Positions 1 to 9,530 of a stretch of DNA of 61,964 nucleotides are shown one piece after another. Under the pieces are notes generated by a model. The model was not told the origin of the DNA. It saw only the letters and a program-made list of their open reading frames with translations, and did no database searches. The position numbers and the translations under genes are program-made. Source of the DNA: Thiobacillus sp. (GTDB lineage: Bacteria > Pseudomonadota > Gammaproteobacteria > Burkholderiales > Thiobacillaceae); NCBI GenBank assembly GCA_021166845.1, contig JAJPEP010000102.1:1-61964 (forward strand), given 5' to 3'. Numbering within the stretch: the stretch's first letter is position 1; each line of letters opens with the position of its first letter.

Positions 1-908
1 GCGCCGCCGCCGCTCATGTCGTAGTTCATCTCGTCCATTTCGGCGGGCGGCTTGAGCGAAATACCGCCGGCGTCGAAGGTGACCGCCTTGCCGACCAGCA
101 CCACGGGCTTGTCGCCTTTTTTGCCGCCCTCGTGCTTCAGCACGATGAAGCGCGGCGGCTTGTCGCTGCCCTTGCCAACCGACAGGAAGGAGCCCATGCC
201 GAGCTTCTCGCAGGCCGCGTAATCGAGGATCTCGCAGCCGAAGCCGTGCGACTTCGCCAGCTTTTTCGCCTCGCCGGCCAGGTATTCTGGGGTGCAGATG
301 TTGGACGGCGTGTTGCCCAGGTCCTTGGCGAGGTCAATGCCGCGGGCGATGGCCAGGCCGTGCGCGAGGCCGATGTCGCCGAACTTGAGCTCGCCGCGCC
401 GCGACACGGCAAAGGTGATGCGCTTCAAGGGGCGGCGCACCTCGTCCGGCTTGCTCTTCATGCGGTCAAAGCGGTACAGCGCGTCGTGCGCGCCGATCAC
501 CGCCTGCTCGATGTTCCAGGTCACGTCGCGCTTCTTCACCGGGATTTCGGAAAGCGTGATGGCCGCTTCCATCGAGCCGGTGTCGCGCAGCGTCTTGACG
601 GCGCTGGCGATGGCATCGCGGTAGGCTTTCTCGTGGAAGTCGCGCTCCTTGCCGAGACCGACCAGCAGCACGCGGTCGGCCAGGATATTCGGCACCTTGT
701 GCAGCAGCAGCGTGCTGCCGGCTTTGCCTTCCATGTCGCCGCCGCGCAGGATCTCGGACAGATAACCGTCGCTGGCGCGGTCGATGTCGACGGCAGGCCC
801 GGACAGCTTGCGGTTTTCGAAGACGCCGACGACCACGCAGGCGCCGCGCTGCTTTTCGGGCGCGCCGCTTTTTATGCTAAATTCGAGTTCGATTTCCCTG
901 TTTTTCAT
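1..908 (-). CDS. pepA: Leucyl aminopeptidase, 3' end cut by window
   Basis: Cytosolic M17 metallo-aminopeptidase that removes N-terminal residues from peptides; some homologues also bind DNA in site-specific recombination. About 302 residues are present, covering the N-terminal macrodomain-like region and the start of the catalytic domain. The metal-site motif VGKAVTFDAGGISLKPP followed by MDEMNYDMSGGGA is visible near the break. The remaining C-terminal part, including the NTDAEGR motif, lies outside the window. The start at 908 gives MKNREIELEFSIKSGAPEKQ, a close match in register to the E. coli N-terminus. The gene is divergent from lptF, the usual proteobacterial arrangement. Identification is firm; the gene is incomplete only because the window ends. 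Confidence 0.95.
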   Translation of the reverse strand, partial: MKNREIELEFSIKSGAPEKQRGACVVVGVFENRKLSGPAVDIDRASDGYLSEILRGGDMEGKAGSTLLLHKVPNILADRVLLVGLGKERDFHEKAYRDAIASAVKTLRDTGSMEAAITLSEIPVKKRDVTWNIEQAVIGAHDALYRFDRMKSKPDEVRRPLKRITFAVSRRGELKFGDIGLAHGLAIARGIDLAKDLGNTPSNICTPEYLAGEAKKLAKSHGFGCEILDYAACEKLGMGSFLSVGKGSDKPPRFIVLKHEGGKKGDKPVVLVGKAVTFDAGGISLKPPAEMDEMNYDMSGGG

Positions 909-969
909 GTCTGTGCTCAAAAAAATACAATTTGCCGATGCGCCGGCGGCCAGCGTTGCCGATTCGACG

Positions 970-999
970 ATTATTGGCGCAGGCGCGGCTGGTTGTCAA
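970..999 (-). promoter_or_regulatory. Sigma-70 promoter of pepA
   Basis: Read on the minus strand, TTGACA (plus 994-999) and AATAAT (plus 970-975) are separated by 18 bp. The -35 is perfect and the -10 matches five of six consensus bases. The element sits about 60 bp upstream of the pepA start codon in the pepA/lptF divergent gap. No equally good promoter is visible for lptF in the other direction. Confidence 0.65.
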
Positions 1000-1037
1000 A
1001 ACCCGCGCGCGCCGCACGCCTTCACCCCGACGCTTTC

Positions 1038-2117
1038 ATGTTATACCGCCGCGCACTGACCCGCGAAATGGGCCTCACCACCGGCGCCGTACTGACGGTG
1101 CTGGTGGCAATCGCGCTGGTGGTGCTGTTTATCCGCCTGCTCGGCGACGTGGCACGCGGCGAACTCGCCAACGAGGCGGTGTTCGTCTTCCTCGGCTTCT
1201 CGCTGCTGTATTTTCTGCCGGTTTTAATGACGATCGCGCTGTTTGCAGGCGTGTTGCTGCCTTTGTCGCGCATGTGGCGCGATAGCGAAATGGTGATCTG
1301 GTTCAACGCCGGTCTGTCGCTCACCCAATGGATGCGACCGGTGCTGATTTTCGCGGTGCCGTTTTCACTGGTGATCCTGTTGCTGACGCTGGTGCTCAAT
1401 CCGTGGATGCAAACCAAGAAAAGCGAATATGGCCAGGAACTGAAGAGCCGCAGCGAAAGCGCGCTGATCGCTCCCGGCCTGTTCGCCGAATCCAGCGCCG
1501 GCCAGCGCGTCTATTACGTCGAGTCGCTCAACCCGCTGACCGGCATCGTGCGTAACGTCTTCATGCAATCGCGCATCGACGGCCGGCTCGGCCTGGTGAT
1601 CGCGCGCGAAGGCGATTACACCCAGCTGCCGGACGGCTCGCGTTACCTGGTGTTCAAGGAGGGCCGCCGTTATGAAGGCACGCCCGGCCAGCTCGATTAT
1701 CGCGTCGTGCGGTTCGAGCGTTACTGGATGCGGCTCGATCCGGTCGCCACGGGCGCCAGGGCCGTCAGCATCCGCCAGATGTCGGTGGCCGAACTGCTGG
1801 CGGACGCCACCCCTCCGGCGCGCGCCCAGTTGCTGTGGCGGCTGGGGGTGCCGATTTCCGCGCTGATTCTCGCCGTAATGGCGATTCCGCTCAGCTTCGT
1901 CAACACGCGAGCGCGCCGCTCCTACGGGCTGGTGATCGCGCTGCTGCTGTATTTCGTCTACAACAATCTGCTGTCGCTGTCGCAGGCCTGGGTGGCGCAG
2001 GACAAGCTGAATCCCCTGGTCGGGATGTGGGCGTCGCATCTGCTGATGCTGTCCGCCGTGGTCATTTTATTTTACCGGCGCTCGCGCCAGCACGCCCCGC
2101 GCCGGAGGCGACCGTGA
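1038..2117 (+). CDS. lptF: LPS export permease LptF
   Basis: Inner-membrane subunit of the LptB2FG ABC transporter, which extracts lipopolysaccharide and feeds it to LptC and the LptA bridge. The protein has 359 residues. The layout is typical of the YjgP/YjgQ family: three hydrophobic segments in the first about 125 residues, a large soluble periplasmic jellyroll region (about 126-265), then three C-terminal membrane segments. The start at 1038 gives MLYRRALTREMGLTTGAVLT; no strong ribosome binding site precedes it. Its stop overlaps the GTG start of lptG by four bases, implying translational coupling. The C-terminus is arginine-rich (HAPRRRRP). Confidence 0.93.
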   Translation: MLYRRALTREMGLTTGAVLTVLVAIALVVLFIRLLGDVARGELANEAVFVFLGFSLLYFLPVLMTIALFAGVLLPLSRMWRDSEMVIWFNAGLSLTQWMRPVLIFAVPFSLVILLLTLVLNPWMQTKKSEYGQELKSRSESALIAPGLFAESSAGQRVYYVESLNPLTGIVRNVFMQSRIDGRLGLVIAREGDYTQLPDGSRYLVFKEGRRYEGTPGQLDYRVVRFERYWMRLDPVATGARAVSIRQMSVAELLADATPPARAQLLWRLGVPISALILAVMAIPLSFVNTRARRSYGLVIALLLYFVYNNLLSLSQAWVAQDKLNPLVGMWASHLLMLSAVVILFYRRSRQHAPRRRRP

Positions 2118-3190
2118 GTCTGTTGGCGCGCTATCTGGCAGGGCAGGTGCTGGCGGCGTCGGGTTTCGTCTTGCTGGCGCTGCTGGTGCTGTTTGCGTTT
2201 TTTGACGTGATGCAGGAGCTCGGCAGTCTGGGCCACAACAACTATGGCCTGGGGCAGGCCGCCGTCGTGGTGTCGCTCAGCGTACCCGGGCATCTGTATG
2301 AAATGCTGCCGGTGGCGGCGCTGATCGGTACGCTGTTCGCGCTGTCGCGCCTGGTGGGCAATTCGGAATACGCGGTGATGCGTGTATCGGGCCTTTCCAA
2401 CTGGCGGGTAGCGGGCTACTTCGCGGTCATCGGGACGCTGCTGTCGTTGCTGGTGCTGGTGTTCGGCGAATACGTGGCGCCATGGTCGGAGCAGGCGGCG
2501 CAGCGTTACAAACTGTCGGCCACCCGCTCGGTGGTCGCGCAGCAATTCCGCTCCGGGCTGTGGGTTAAGGACGGCAGCGCCTTCATCAATGTGCGCGAAG
2601 TGATGCCCGACAACACGTTGCGCGGCATTGAGATTTACAGCTTCGACGCCAAAGGCCAACTGGGCTGGATCCGTGCCGCCGAGCAGGCCAACTGGCGCGG
2701 CAATCAACAGGCCTGGGATCTGCAGCAGGTGGTGGAAACGCGGTTTGACGCGGACGGCATTCGCGCCGAACATCACGCCAGCCAGGAATGGCAGTCGGTG
2801 CTCACCCCCAACATCCTTGGTGTGCTGCTGGTGGCGCCGGAAAAAATGTCGGCACGCACCCTCTGGCGCTACATCGCGCACCTCAAGCAAAACAACCAGA
2901 AAGCGACGCGTTATGAACTTGCGCTGTGGTCGAAAGTCATCAGCCCCTTTGTCATTCCGATCATGATGCTGGTTGCCATGCCGTTCGCCATCCGGGGGCC
3001 ACGCTCAGGCGGCACCAGCGGCATGATTTTCCTCGGCATTCTGGCTGGCCTCGGCTTCCATCTGCTGAGCCGGCTGTTCGGCCATCTGGGCCTGCTGAAC
3101 AATTGGCCGGCCGTGGCGGTATCGGTCCTGCCGCTGCTGATTTTTCTGGCCATCGCGCTGGCAGGCATTCGCTGGGTGGACCGGCGCTGA
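2114..3190 (+). CDS. lptG: LPS export permease LptG
   Basis: Partner permease of LptF in the LptB2FG lipopolysaccharide extractor. The protein has 358 residues with the same three-TM, periplasmic jellyroll, three-TM plan. The start is GTG within a GTGA overlap with the lptF stop and gives (M)SLLARYLAGQVLAASGF. The C-terminal membrane segments contain the family-typical region PFVIPIMMLVAMPFAIRGPR. It converges with the DUF7931 gene on the other strand, with 25 bp between stops and no obvious terminator. Confidence 0.93.
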   Translation: MSLLARYLAGQVLAASGFVLLALLVLFAFFDVMQELGSLGHNNYGLGQAAVVVSLSVPGHLYEMLPVAALIGTLFALSRLVGNSEYAVMRVSGLSNWRVAGYFAVIGTLLSLLVLVFGEYVAPWSEQAAQRYKLSATRSVVAQQFRSGLWVKDGSAFINVREVMPDNTLRGIEIYSFDAKGQLGWIRAAEQANWRGNQQAWDLQQVVETRFDADGIRAEHHASQEWQSVLTPNILGVLLVAPEKMSARTLWRYIAHLKQNNQKATRYELALWSKVISPFVIPIMMLVAMPFAIRGPRSGGTSGMIFLGILAGLGFHLLSRLFGHLGLLNNWPAVAVSVLPLLIFLAIALAGIRWVDRR

Positions 3191-3215
3191 GCCGATTGCC
3201 GCGGTCCCCGGAAAT

Positions 3216-3686
3216 TCACAAACCCAGCGTCGTCGCGGATACGCTGGCCTGCGAACGCTGCCACATGCCCTCGAAGTTCTGATTCAACAGCACCGCATCG
3301 CGCGCGTCATCGAGGTGGAGCGTGCCGCGCACCACCGTCTTGTCGGCGCGAAGCGCCACGCCTTGGCGGTCGGCGAGCACAAACGCCTCATCGGGACGCG
3401 GCGAATCGGGGTCGGCCTGGCGAATTTCGAGGACGTGGCCGAAGTCGCGCACCAGTTGCATCAGGTGGGGATGCTTGCGTGCCACGAGGCTGATGTCGTC
3501 GAGCAGCAGCTCGATTCGCCGCCCGCCGCCGGCGACGCACAACGCGCGCAGGGTCGCGTGGCGCGGCGCATGGTCGAGCTCCAGAAGGCCCAAGTCGCGG
3601 TCGTATAAACGCAGCTGGCGATGCGTGCCGGCCAGCAACGCGTCGAATGCGGCACGGAATTCGGCGGGGGTTTCAAAAGTGTTCAT
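3216..3686 (-). CDS. DUF7931-type conserved protein
   Basis: Soluble protein of 156 residues without signal peptide or membrane segment. I recognise it as the betaproteobacterial family now called DUF7931, whose members tend to end in TTLGL, as this one does (SVSATTLGL). Its function is unknown to me. The fold looks like a phospholipase-D-like half domain (RQLRLYDRDLG early, a later LLNQNFEGMWQRS segment), but the catalytic HxK signature is not evident. It is divergent from the peroxiredoxin gene and convergent with lptG. The family name comes from memory and should be treated as probable. Confidence 0.7.
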   Translation of the reverse strand: MNTFETPAEFRAAFDALLAGTHRQLRLYDRDLGLLELDHAPRHATLRALCVAGGGRRIELLLDDISLVARKHPHLMQLVRDFGHVLEIRQADPDSPRPDEAFVLADRQGVALRADKTVVRGTLHLDDARDAVLLNQNFEGMWQRSQASVSATTLGL

Positions 3687-3768
3687 GGATTGGTTTGAGC
3701 ATCATGTTTGCCGGGTAAGGTTGTCACCTTGAAATAATTATAACGATACGAGACGGGCGGGCGCGCCC

Positions 3769-3777
3769 TGTTAAAAT
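3769..3777 (+). promoter_or_regulatory. Extended -10 element upstream of peroxiredoxin
   Basis: The sequence TGTTAAAAT forms an extended -10 (TGN followed by TAAAAT) about 30 bp before the peroxiredoxin start at 3808. No good -35 is visible at the expected distance. The same nine bases occur upstream of accA at 4788, which supports a local promoter motif. Confidence 0.45.
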
Positions 3778-3807
3778 GCTGCCGAAAAATAGAGGATGGC
3801 GTTTCGC

Positions 3808-4272
3808 ATGTTGAAAGCAGGAGATCGTGCGCCGGGTTTTTCCAATCCCGACGCGGACATGAACATCATCGAGTCATCCCAGTTCCGGGGAAAAAATCTC
3901 GTGCTGTTTTTTTACGTGCGCGACGACACGCCGGGCTGCACCGCCGAGGCGATCGAGTTTTCCGAACTGGAAAACGACTTCGCAAAGCTGGGCGCCAGTG
4001 TGCTCGGAGTGTCGCGCGACGACTGCATCAAACATGGTGAATTTCGTGACAAACACGGCATCGGCGTGCGCTTGCTGGCCGACAAGGAACACGCGACCTG
4101 CGAGGCCTATGGCGTGCTGCAGGACAAGGAAGTGGATGGCGTCATACGCCGGAGCGCGGTGCGCGCCACTTTCGTCATCGACAAACAGGGCGTCATTCGT
4201 CACGCTTTGTACGGCGTTCCCAGCCGCGGTCACGCGGCGGAAGTGCTTCAACTCGTAAAGGACCTCAATTGA
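3808..4272 (+). CDS. bcp: PrxQ/BCP-type peroxiredoxin
   Basis: Thiol peroxidase that reduces hydrogen peroxide and organic hydroperoxides. The protein has 154 residues from this start. The active-site motif DDTPGCTAE is present with peroxidatic Cys44. The usual second cysteine five residues later is replaced; the remaining cysteines are Cys73 and Cys98. An ATG at 3796 is also in frame but abuts the GAGG ribosome binding site, so 3808 (MLKAGDRAPGF) is preferred. The stop overlaps the TTG start of the following FKBP gene in a TTGA junction. Confidence 0.88.
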   Translation: MLKAGDRAPGFSNPDADMNIIESSQFRGKNLVLFFYVRDDTPGCTAEAIEFSELENDFAKLGASVLGVSRDDCIKHGEFRDKHGIGVRLLADKEHATCEAYGVLQDKEVDGVIRRSAVRATFVIDKQGVIRHALYGVPSRGHAAEVLQLVKDLN

Positions 4273-4751
4273 ATATAAGCAAAGACACCGTCGTCACCCT
4301 TACCTATATCGTCCGTGACCTGGAGGGCAAGCTGCTGGAGGAAAGCGACGAGCCGGTCAGCTATCTGCACGGCGGTTACGACAATATCTTTCCGATGGTG
4401 GAAGAGGCGCTGGAAGGCAAGGCCGTGGGCGACACGATCGACCTCAAACTGCAGCCCGCCGATGCCTTCGGCGAATACGAAGATGAATTGGTGCGTCTCG
4501 AGCCGCGCGAGGGTTTCCCTGAAGACATCGAGGTCGGCATGCAGTTCGTCGGCTCACCGGTCGATGGTAGCCAGGAAATGCTCTACACCGTGACCGACAT
4601 TGCCGAAGACAAGGTGGTGGTCGACGGCAATCACCCCTATGCCGGACAGGCGGTGCATTTCCAGTGCGTGGTGTCCGACGTGCGTGCGGCGACGCCGGAT
4701 GAGATCCAGCATCGCCATGCGCACGGCGCCCACGGCCATAATCATCATTGA
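4269..4751 (+). CDS. slyD: FKBP-type prolyl isomerase, SlyD-like
   Basis: Cytosolic peptidyl-prolyl cis-trans isomerase and chaperone of 160 residues. It has the short FKBP core interrupted by an IF chaperone domain (about 70-125), including the motif FPMVEEALEGKAVGDTI. The tail is histidine-rich (HRHAHGAHGHNHH), as in the SlyD proteins that bind nickel. The start is TTG inside the peroxiredoxin stop, giving (M)NISKDTVVTLTY, so translation is probably coupled. It could equally be called FkpB-like; the His-rich tail favours SlyD. Confidence 0.88.
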   Translation: MNISKDTVVTLTYIVRDLEGKLLEESDEPVSYLHGGYDNIFPMVEEALEGKAVGDTIDLKLQPADAFGEYEDELVRLEPREGFPEDIEVGMQFVGSPVDGSQEMLYTVTDIAEDKVVVDGNHPYAGQAVHFQCVVSDVRAATPDEIQHRHAHGAHGHNHH

Positions 4752-4787
4752 GCTGCGGCGCCGATCCGGCGGTAAATGGCGCCGGAC

Positions 4788-4796
4788 TGTTAAAAT
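4788..4796 (+). promoter_or_regulatory. Extended -10 element upstream of accA
   Basis: TGTTAAAAT, identical to the element at 3769, lies 44 bp before accA. The -35 region is not recognisable. An imperfect GGCGCC repeat lies just upstream (4758-4785). Confidence 0.45.
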
Positions 4797-4839
4797 CTCC
4801 GGCTAACCTGTTTTCGTGACAGCTTGATGAAGACCACCG

Positions 4840-5808
4840 ATGAAAACCACCTTCCTCGACTTTGAGCAGCCGATCGCCGAGCTTGAAGCCAAGATCGAAG
4901 AACTGCGCTTCGTGCAGGACGATTCCGCCCTCGATATTTCGGAGGAAATCCGCCGCCTGCAGAAAAAAAGCCAGACGCTGACTAAGGATATCTACGCCAA
5001 GCTCAACGCCTGGCAGGTGTCGCAGGTGGCGCGCCATCCGCAACGGCCTTATACGCTCGATTACGTGCAGGGGCTGTTCACCGATTTCGCCGAACTGCAC
5101 GGCGACCGTGCCTACGCCGACGATGCCGCGATTGTCGGCGGCATGGCGCGCTTCAATGGCGAGCCGGTGATGGTGATCGGCCACCAGAAAGGCCGCGACA
5201 CCAAGGAAAAGATCTACCGCAATTTCGGCATGCCGCGCCCGGAAGGCTATCGCAAGGCCTTGCGGCTGATGCGCCTGGCGGAAAAATTCCGGCTGCCGAT
5301 TTTCACCTTCATCGACACCCCCGGTGCCTATCCCGGCATCGGTGCCGAGGAGCGCGGGCAGTCCGAGGCGATTGCACGCAACCTGTATGTGATGGCCGAA
5401 CTGCAGACGCCGATCATCTGCTCCATCGTCGGCGAGGGCGGATCGGGCGGCGCGCTGGCCATCGGCGTCGGCGACCGCACGATGATCCTGCAATATTCGA
5501 CGTATTCCGTGATTTCGCCGGAAGGCTGCGCCTCGATTCTGTGGAAAAGCGCCGACAAGGCTTCGGTCGCCGCCGAAACCCTGGGCATCACCGCCGACCG
5601 ACTGAAGGTCAACGGGCTGGTCGACCGCATTGTCGAAGAACCCCCGGGCGGCGCGCAGCGCGACTGGGACGCCATGTTCCAGTCGATGCGCCGCGCGCTC
5701 ACCGACACCCTGGCCGAGTTGCGCAAGCCGTCGCTCGACGCCCTGCTGGCTGCGCGTTACCAGCGCCTGCGGGCGTATGGCCGCTTCAAGGAAACCTCTG
5801 CCAAATAG
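4840..5808 (+). CDS. accA: Acetyl-CoA carboxylase carboxyltransferase subunit alpha
   Basis: Alpha subunit of the AccA2D2 carboxyltransferase, which moves the carboxyl group from biotin on AccB to acetyl-CoA in the first step of fatty-acid synthesis. The 322-residue length is normal for the family. The N-terminal coiled segment ([17 protein letters not shown]) and the crotonase-like core with [18 protein letters not shown] and [15 protein letters not shown] are intact. The tilS start follows 16 bp after the stop, so the two genes are likely co-transcribed, a common pairing in betaproteobacteria. Confidence 0.97.
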   Translation: MKTTFLDFEQPIAELEAKIEELRFVQDDSALDISEEIRRLQKKSQTLTKDIYAKLNAWQVSQVARHPQRPYTLDYVQGLFTDFAELHGDRAYADDAAIVGGMARFNGEPVMVIGHQKGRDTKEKIYRNFGMPRPEGYRKALRLMRLAEKFRLPIFTFIDTPGAYPGIGAEERGQSEAIARNLYVMAELQTPIICSIVGEGGSGGALAIGVGDRTMILQYSTYSVISPEGCASILWKSADKASVAAETLGITADRLKVNGLVDRIVEEPPGGAQRDWDAMFQSMRRALTDTLAELRKPSLDALLAARYQRLRAYGRFKETSAK

Positions 5809-5824
5809 GCCAGTCGGCGCAGTC

Positions 5825-7120
5825 GTGGCGGACGCGCTTGCCCGCCACGTCCCCCCGCACGCACGGCTGGTGCTGGGGCTCTCGGGCGGGCTCGATTCGG
5901 TGGCCCTGCTGCATGTCCTGCTCTCGCTGCGCGATCGACATCCCTTTGAACTGCGGGTCGTGCATGTGCACCACGGACTGTCGCCCCATGCCGATGCCTG
6001 GGCCGATTTCTGCGCGCGGCTTTGCTCATCGCATGCGGTTGAATTCAGCATCCATCATGTAGTGATCGCGCGCGACGATGCGGCGGGTGTCGAAGCCGCC
6101 GCGCGGCGCGAGCGCCAGCGCATCTTTGCCGCGCTGGACGCGGATTTTCTGCTCACCGCGCACCAGCAGGACGATCAGGCCGAAACCCTTCTATTGCAGT
6201 TGCTGCGTGGCGCCGGACCGAAAGGCCTGGCGGCGATGGCCGAACTGCAATCCCGGCCCGGCTGGCGCGCAGCGCAACTCAGGCCGCTGCTGGGCGTGAC
6301 GCGTGCCGGGCTGCTGGATTATGCGCAGTCGCACGGCCTGACCTGGGTCGACGACGAAAGCAATCGGGACATCCGTTACCGCCGCAATGCGCTGCGTCGG
6401 CAGGTGATGCCGCTCCTGGCTGCGAATTTTCCCGGCAGCGGCGCCACCCTCGCGCGCGCGGCCGCGCTGCAGGCCGATGCGGCCGACTTGCTGGACGATC
6501 TGGCGCGGCTCGATGCGGAGACAGCCATTGCCGGCGAACGGCTCGATTGCGCGCTGTTGGCCGGTTTGTCCCGCGCGCGCGCGCGCAACCTGCTGCGCTA
6601 TTTCATTGAGCGGCACGACCAGCCCATGCCCAACGCCCGGCGGCTCGACGAGGCGCTGCATCAGTTGCGGGACGCGGGTCGCGATGCGCGGGTGTGTGTC
6701 GGGCTGGGGGGGGTGGAGTTGTGGCGCTTTCGCGGCGGCGCATATCTGGTTCCGCCGGCGCCCGCCCCGACCGCGCCGGTTCGCTGGCGGGGCGAGGCGT
6801 CGCTCTGGGTGGCCGCCGCCGGGGTGAACGTGCAGATGGAAGCGGTGACCGGCGCCGGCCTGAAGCGCGACGTGCTGGCAGCGGGCGAAGTCACGCTGGG
6901 GGTGCGGCAGGGCGGCGAACGCCTGCGCCTGCATCCCGGCGGCCCCCATCGCAGCCTGAAGAATCTGCTGCAGGAACAGGCGATCCCACCCTGGCGGCGC
7001 GACCGTTTGCCGCTGTTGTGGTGCGACGGGCGGCTGGCGTGGGCGGCGGGGATCGGCCTCGAAGCCGACCTGCTTGCCGCACCCGGTGAAGCCGGGGTGC
7101 TGCCGCGCGTCGCGGGCTAG
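5825..7120 (+). CDS. tilS: tRNA(Ile)-lysidine synthase
   Basis: Uses ATP and lysine to convert cytidine 34 of tRNA-Ile(CAU) to lysidine, so that the tRNA reads AUA. The protein has 431 residues from a GTG start, almost the E. coli length. The PP-loop SGGLDSVALL is at about residues 21-30, and the HHGLSPHADAW and HQQDDQAETLLLQLLRG motifs follow. The TilS substrate-binding and C-terminal domains are present (KNLLQEQAIPPWRRDRLPLL near the end). No ATG is available upstream within a reasonable distance of accA, which is why GTG at 5825 is chosen. Confidence 0.93.
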   Translation: MADALARHVPPHARLVLGLSGGLDSVALLHVLLSLRDRHPFELRVVHVHHGLSPHADAWADFCARLCSSHAVEFSIHHVVIARDDAAGVEAAARRERQRIFAALDADFLLTAHQQDDQAETLLLQLLRGAGPKGLAAMAELQSRPGWRAAQLRPLLGVTRAGLLDYAQSHGLTWVDDESNRDIRYRRNALRRQVMPLLAANFPGSGATLARAAALQADAADLLDDLARLDAETAIAGERLDCALLAGLSRARARNLLRYFIERHDQPMPNARRLDEALHQLRDAGRDARVCVGLGGVELWRFRGGAYLVPPAPAPTAPVRWRGEASLWVAAAGVNVQMEAVTGAGLKRDVLAAGEVTLGVRQGGERLRLHPGGPHRSLKNLLQEQAIPPWRRDRLPLLWCDGRLAWAAGIGLEADLLAAPGEAGVLPRVAG

Positions 7121-7129
7121 TTATGCAGC

Positions 7130-7159
7130 AAGACAGCCCGGGGTGGGGCATGTTATGCT
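7130..7159 (+). promoter_or_regulatory. Candidate sigma-70 promoter of ndk
   Basis: AAGACA (7130-7135) and TATGCT (7154-7159) are spaced by 18 bp. A TG dinucleotide one base before the -10 makes it an extended -10. The element lies between the tilS stop and ndk. Confidence 0.4.
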
Positions 7160-7217
7160 AGCGGGCTGATTTTCATGGTTATTTAAACGTTTTTTCTCAT
7201 TTTTCCGGAGCATACAC

Positions 7218-7646
7218 ATGGCTGTTCAGCGCACTTTTTCCATCATCAAACCCGATGCCGTCGCCAAAAATGTGGTCGGCAAGATCGTCAGCCGCTTTGA
7301 GAGCAATGGCCTCAAGGTGGTGGCGTCCAGGATGAAGCACTTGTCGCGCCAGGAAGCCGAGGGCTTCTATGGGGTGCACCGCGAGCGTCCCTTCTTCAAG
7401 GATCTGGTCGAGTTCATGATCTCCGGCCCGGTCGTTCTGCAGGTGCTGGAAGGCGAAGACGCGATCGCCAGGAACCGCGAGCTGATGGGCGCGACCGACC
7501 CGAAGAAGGCCGAGGCCGGCACCATTCGCGCCGATTTCGCCGAGAGCATCGACGCCAATGCGGTGCATGGCTCCGACGCGCCGGAAACCGCTGCGATCGA
7601 AATCGCCTATTTCTTCCCCGCCTGCGAAGTCTACGCCGGCCGCTAA
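7218..7646 (+). CDS. ndk: Nucleoside diphosphate kinase
   Basis: Transfers the gamma phosphate of ATP to nucleoside diphosphates through a phosphohistidine. The 142-residue length is normal. The N-terminal [15 protein letters not shown] and the active-site NAVHGSD, with catalytic His117, are intact. A CCGGAG ribosome binding site precedes the ATG. rlmN starts 10 bp after the stop, so the chain ndk-rlmN-pilW-rodZ-ispG is probably one transcript. Confidence 0.97.
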   Translation: MAVQRTFSIIKPDAVAKNVVGKIVSRFESNGLKVVASRMKHLSRQEAEGFYGVHRERPFFKDLVEFMISGPVVLQVLEGEDAIARNRELMGATDPKKAEAGTIRADFAESIDANAVHGSDAPETAAIEIAYFFPACEVYAGR

Positions 7647-7656
7647 ACGCATACGC

Positions 7657-8760
7657 ATGCCGCAAAACCTGCTTGATTTCGACCTCGACGGACTGACCGC
7701 CTGGTTCGGCGAACTCGGCGAAAAGCCGTTTCGCGCCAGGCAGGTGTTCCACTGGGTGCATCAGGCCGGGGTGGCGGATTTCGCGCAGATGACCGACATC
7801 GCCAAAAACCTGCGCGAGAAGCTGCAGCAGCAGGCGGTGGTGGTGCCGCCGGCGGTCAGTTACGCGCACACCTCGACCGACGGCACGCGCAAATGGCTGT
7901 TCGATGTGGGGGTGGCAAACGGCATCGAGACCGTATTTATCCCGGAAGAGGATCGCGGCACCCTGTGCGTGTCGTCGCAGGTCGGCTGCGCGCTGGAGTG
8001 CACCTTCTGCTCGACCGGACGGCAGGGCTTCAACCGCAACCTGACGGTGGCCGAAATCATCGGCCAGCTATGGGTGGCGCACCACAGCCTGCGCGGCGAG
8101 GCCAATCGCACCACCGGTGAAGTCTCCGATCGGCCGGTGACCAATGTGGTGATGATGGGCATGGGCGAGCCGCTGGCGAATCTGGAGAACGTGGTGACCG
8201 CGCTCGGCATCATGCTCGACGATCATGCCTATGGCCTGTCGCGGCGGCGGGTGACGGTGTCGACCTCCGGCCTCGTACCGGCGATGGACCGGCTGGCCGA
8301 ACGCTGCCCGGTGGCGCTGGCGGTGAGCCTGCACGCGCCCAACGATGCGCTGCGCGATCAGATTGTGCCGATCAACAAGAAGTACCCGTTGCGTGAACTG
8401 ATGGCGGCGTGCCGGCGTTATCTGGTGCACGCGCCGCGCGATTTCATCACCTTCGAATACGTGATGCTGGCCGGGGTGAACGATGCGCCCGGGCACGCGC
8501 GCCAGCTGATCGAACTGGTGCGCGAGGTGCCGTGCAAATTCAATCTCATTCCGTTCAATCCGTTCCCGGATTCCGGTTATGAAAAACCCCGCGGCGAGGC
8601 GATGCGCGTATTCCGCGAGATCCTGCAGGATGCCGGACTGGTCGTCACCACGCGCAAGACGCGCGGCGACGACATCGACGCCGCGTGCGGCCAGCTGGCA
8701 GGCAAGGTGGCCGACAAGAGCGGGCGCGTGATGAAACGAATGCACAAGGAGACGGCGTGA
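7657..8760 (+). CDS. rlmN: 23S rRNA/tRNA adenine-C2 methyltransferase RlmN
   Basis: Radical-SAM enzyme that methylates C2 of A2503 in 23S rRNA and A37 in several tRNAs. The protein has 367 residues. The cluster-binding motif is C111-x3-C115-x2-C118 ([15 protein letters not shown]). The catalytic cysteine is Cys344 in [10 protein letters not shown] near the C-terminus. The chosen start gives [17 protein letters not shown], typical of the family. The stop overlaps the GTG start of pilW (GTGA). Confidence 0.96.
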   Translation: MPQNLLDFDLDGLTAWFGELGEKPFRARQVFHWVHQAGVADFAQMTDIAKNLREKLQQQAVVVPPAVSYAHTSTDGTRKWLFDVGVANGIETVFIPEEDRGTLCVSSQVGCALECTFCSTGRQGFNRNLTVAEIIGQLWVAHHSLRGEANRTTGEVSDRPVTNVVMMGMGEPLANLENVVTALGIMLDDHAYGLSRRRVTVSTSGLVPAMDRLAERCPVALAVSLHAPNDALRDQIVPINKKYPLRELMAACRRYLVHAPRDFITFEYVMLAGVNDAPGHARQLIELVREVPCKFNLIPFNPFPDSGYEKPRGEAMRVFREILQDAGLVVTTRKTRGDDIDAACGQLAGKVADKSGRVMKRMHKETA

Positions 8761-9530
8761 AAAAATGGATGGGCATACTGGCAGCAGCGCTGCTGGCGGG
8801 CTGCGCGCTGCAGCCGACGGACAGCGGCAGCGGTGTCGCCGGCACGCAGGTCGACAGCGAAAGCCGTCAACGCGCGCGTGCCTTCACCGACCTGGCCGGC
8901 GCCTATTTTTCCCGCGCCCAGTACAAGGTCGCGCTCGACGAGCTGCGCAAGGCGATTACCGCCGATAATCGTTTCGGTCCGGCCTACAACGTCTACGGCC
9001 TGATCTACATGGAGCTGGCCGAAGACAAGCTGGCCGAGGAAAACTTCCGCCGCGCCATCGAGCTGGATCGCGGCGACCCGGAAGCGCGCAACAATTTTGG
9101 CTGGTTCCTCTGCACCCGCGGCCGTTACGACGAAGGTCTCGAACAGTTCAGCATCGCCCTGCGCAATCCGCTGTACGCCCACCCCGAGCAGGCCATGGCG
9201 AACGCCGGCCTGTGCGCGGAAAAAAAAGGCGACCTCGCGCTGGCCGAAGCCAATCTGCTGAAGTCGCTCAAGCTGCAACCCGACAACCCCAATACCGTGC
9301 TGAAGCTGGCCGGGCTGAATTTCCGCCAGGGCCGGTTGATGGAGACGCAGCGCCTGCTTGGACGCCATTCCGAACTGGCGCCGCCAACCGCGGAAAGCCT
9401 GTGGCTGGGGGTGCGGCTGGAACGCAAACTGGGCGATCGCGCGCAGGAGGCGGCTTACGGCCTGCAGCTGCGCAAGCGCTTCCCCGATTCGAATGAGGCG
9501 CGGCTGCTGCTGACGGGGCAATACGAATGA
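8757..9530 (+). CDS. pilW: Type IV pilus biogenesis/stability lipoprotein PilW (PilF)
   Basis: Outer-membrane lipoprotein needed for type IV pilus secretin assembly and pilus stability. The protein has 257 residues. The start is GTG overlapping the rlmN stop and gives (M)[18 protein letters not shown], a signal peptide with lipobox LAGC. The body is a run of tetratricopeptide repeats, for example [20 protein letters not shown]. The position between rlmN and rodZ is conserved in proteobacteria. The stop overlaps rodZ by ATGA. Confidence 0.9.
   Translation: MKKWMGILAAALLAGCALQPTDSGSGVAGTQVDSESRQRARAFTDLAGAYFSRAQYKVALDELRKAITADNRFGPAYNVYGLIYMELAEDKLAEENFRRAIELDRGDPEARNNFGWFLCTRGRYDEGLEQFSIALRNPLYAHPEQAMANAGLCAEKKGDLALAEANLLKSLKLQPDNPNTVLKLAGLNFRQGRLMETQRLLGRHSELAPPTAESLWLGVRLERKLGDRAQEAAYGLQLRKRFPDSNEARLLLTGQYE

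Noticed and set aside
3721..3744. TTGTCA and TATAAC as a sigma-70 promoter for the peroxiredoxin gene
   Set aside because: The spacer is only 12 bp, too short for sigma-70; the extended -10 at 3769 is the better candidate.
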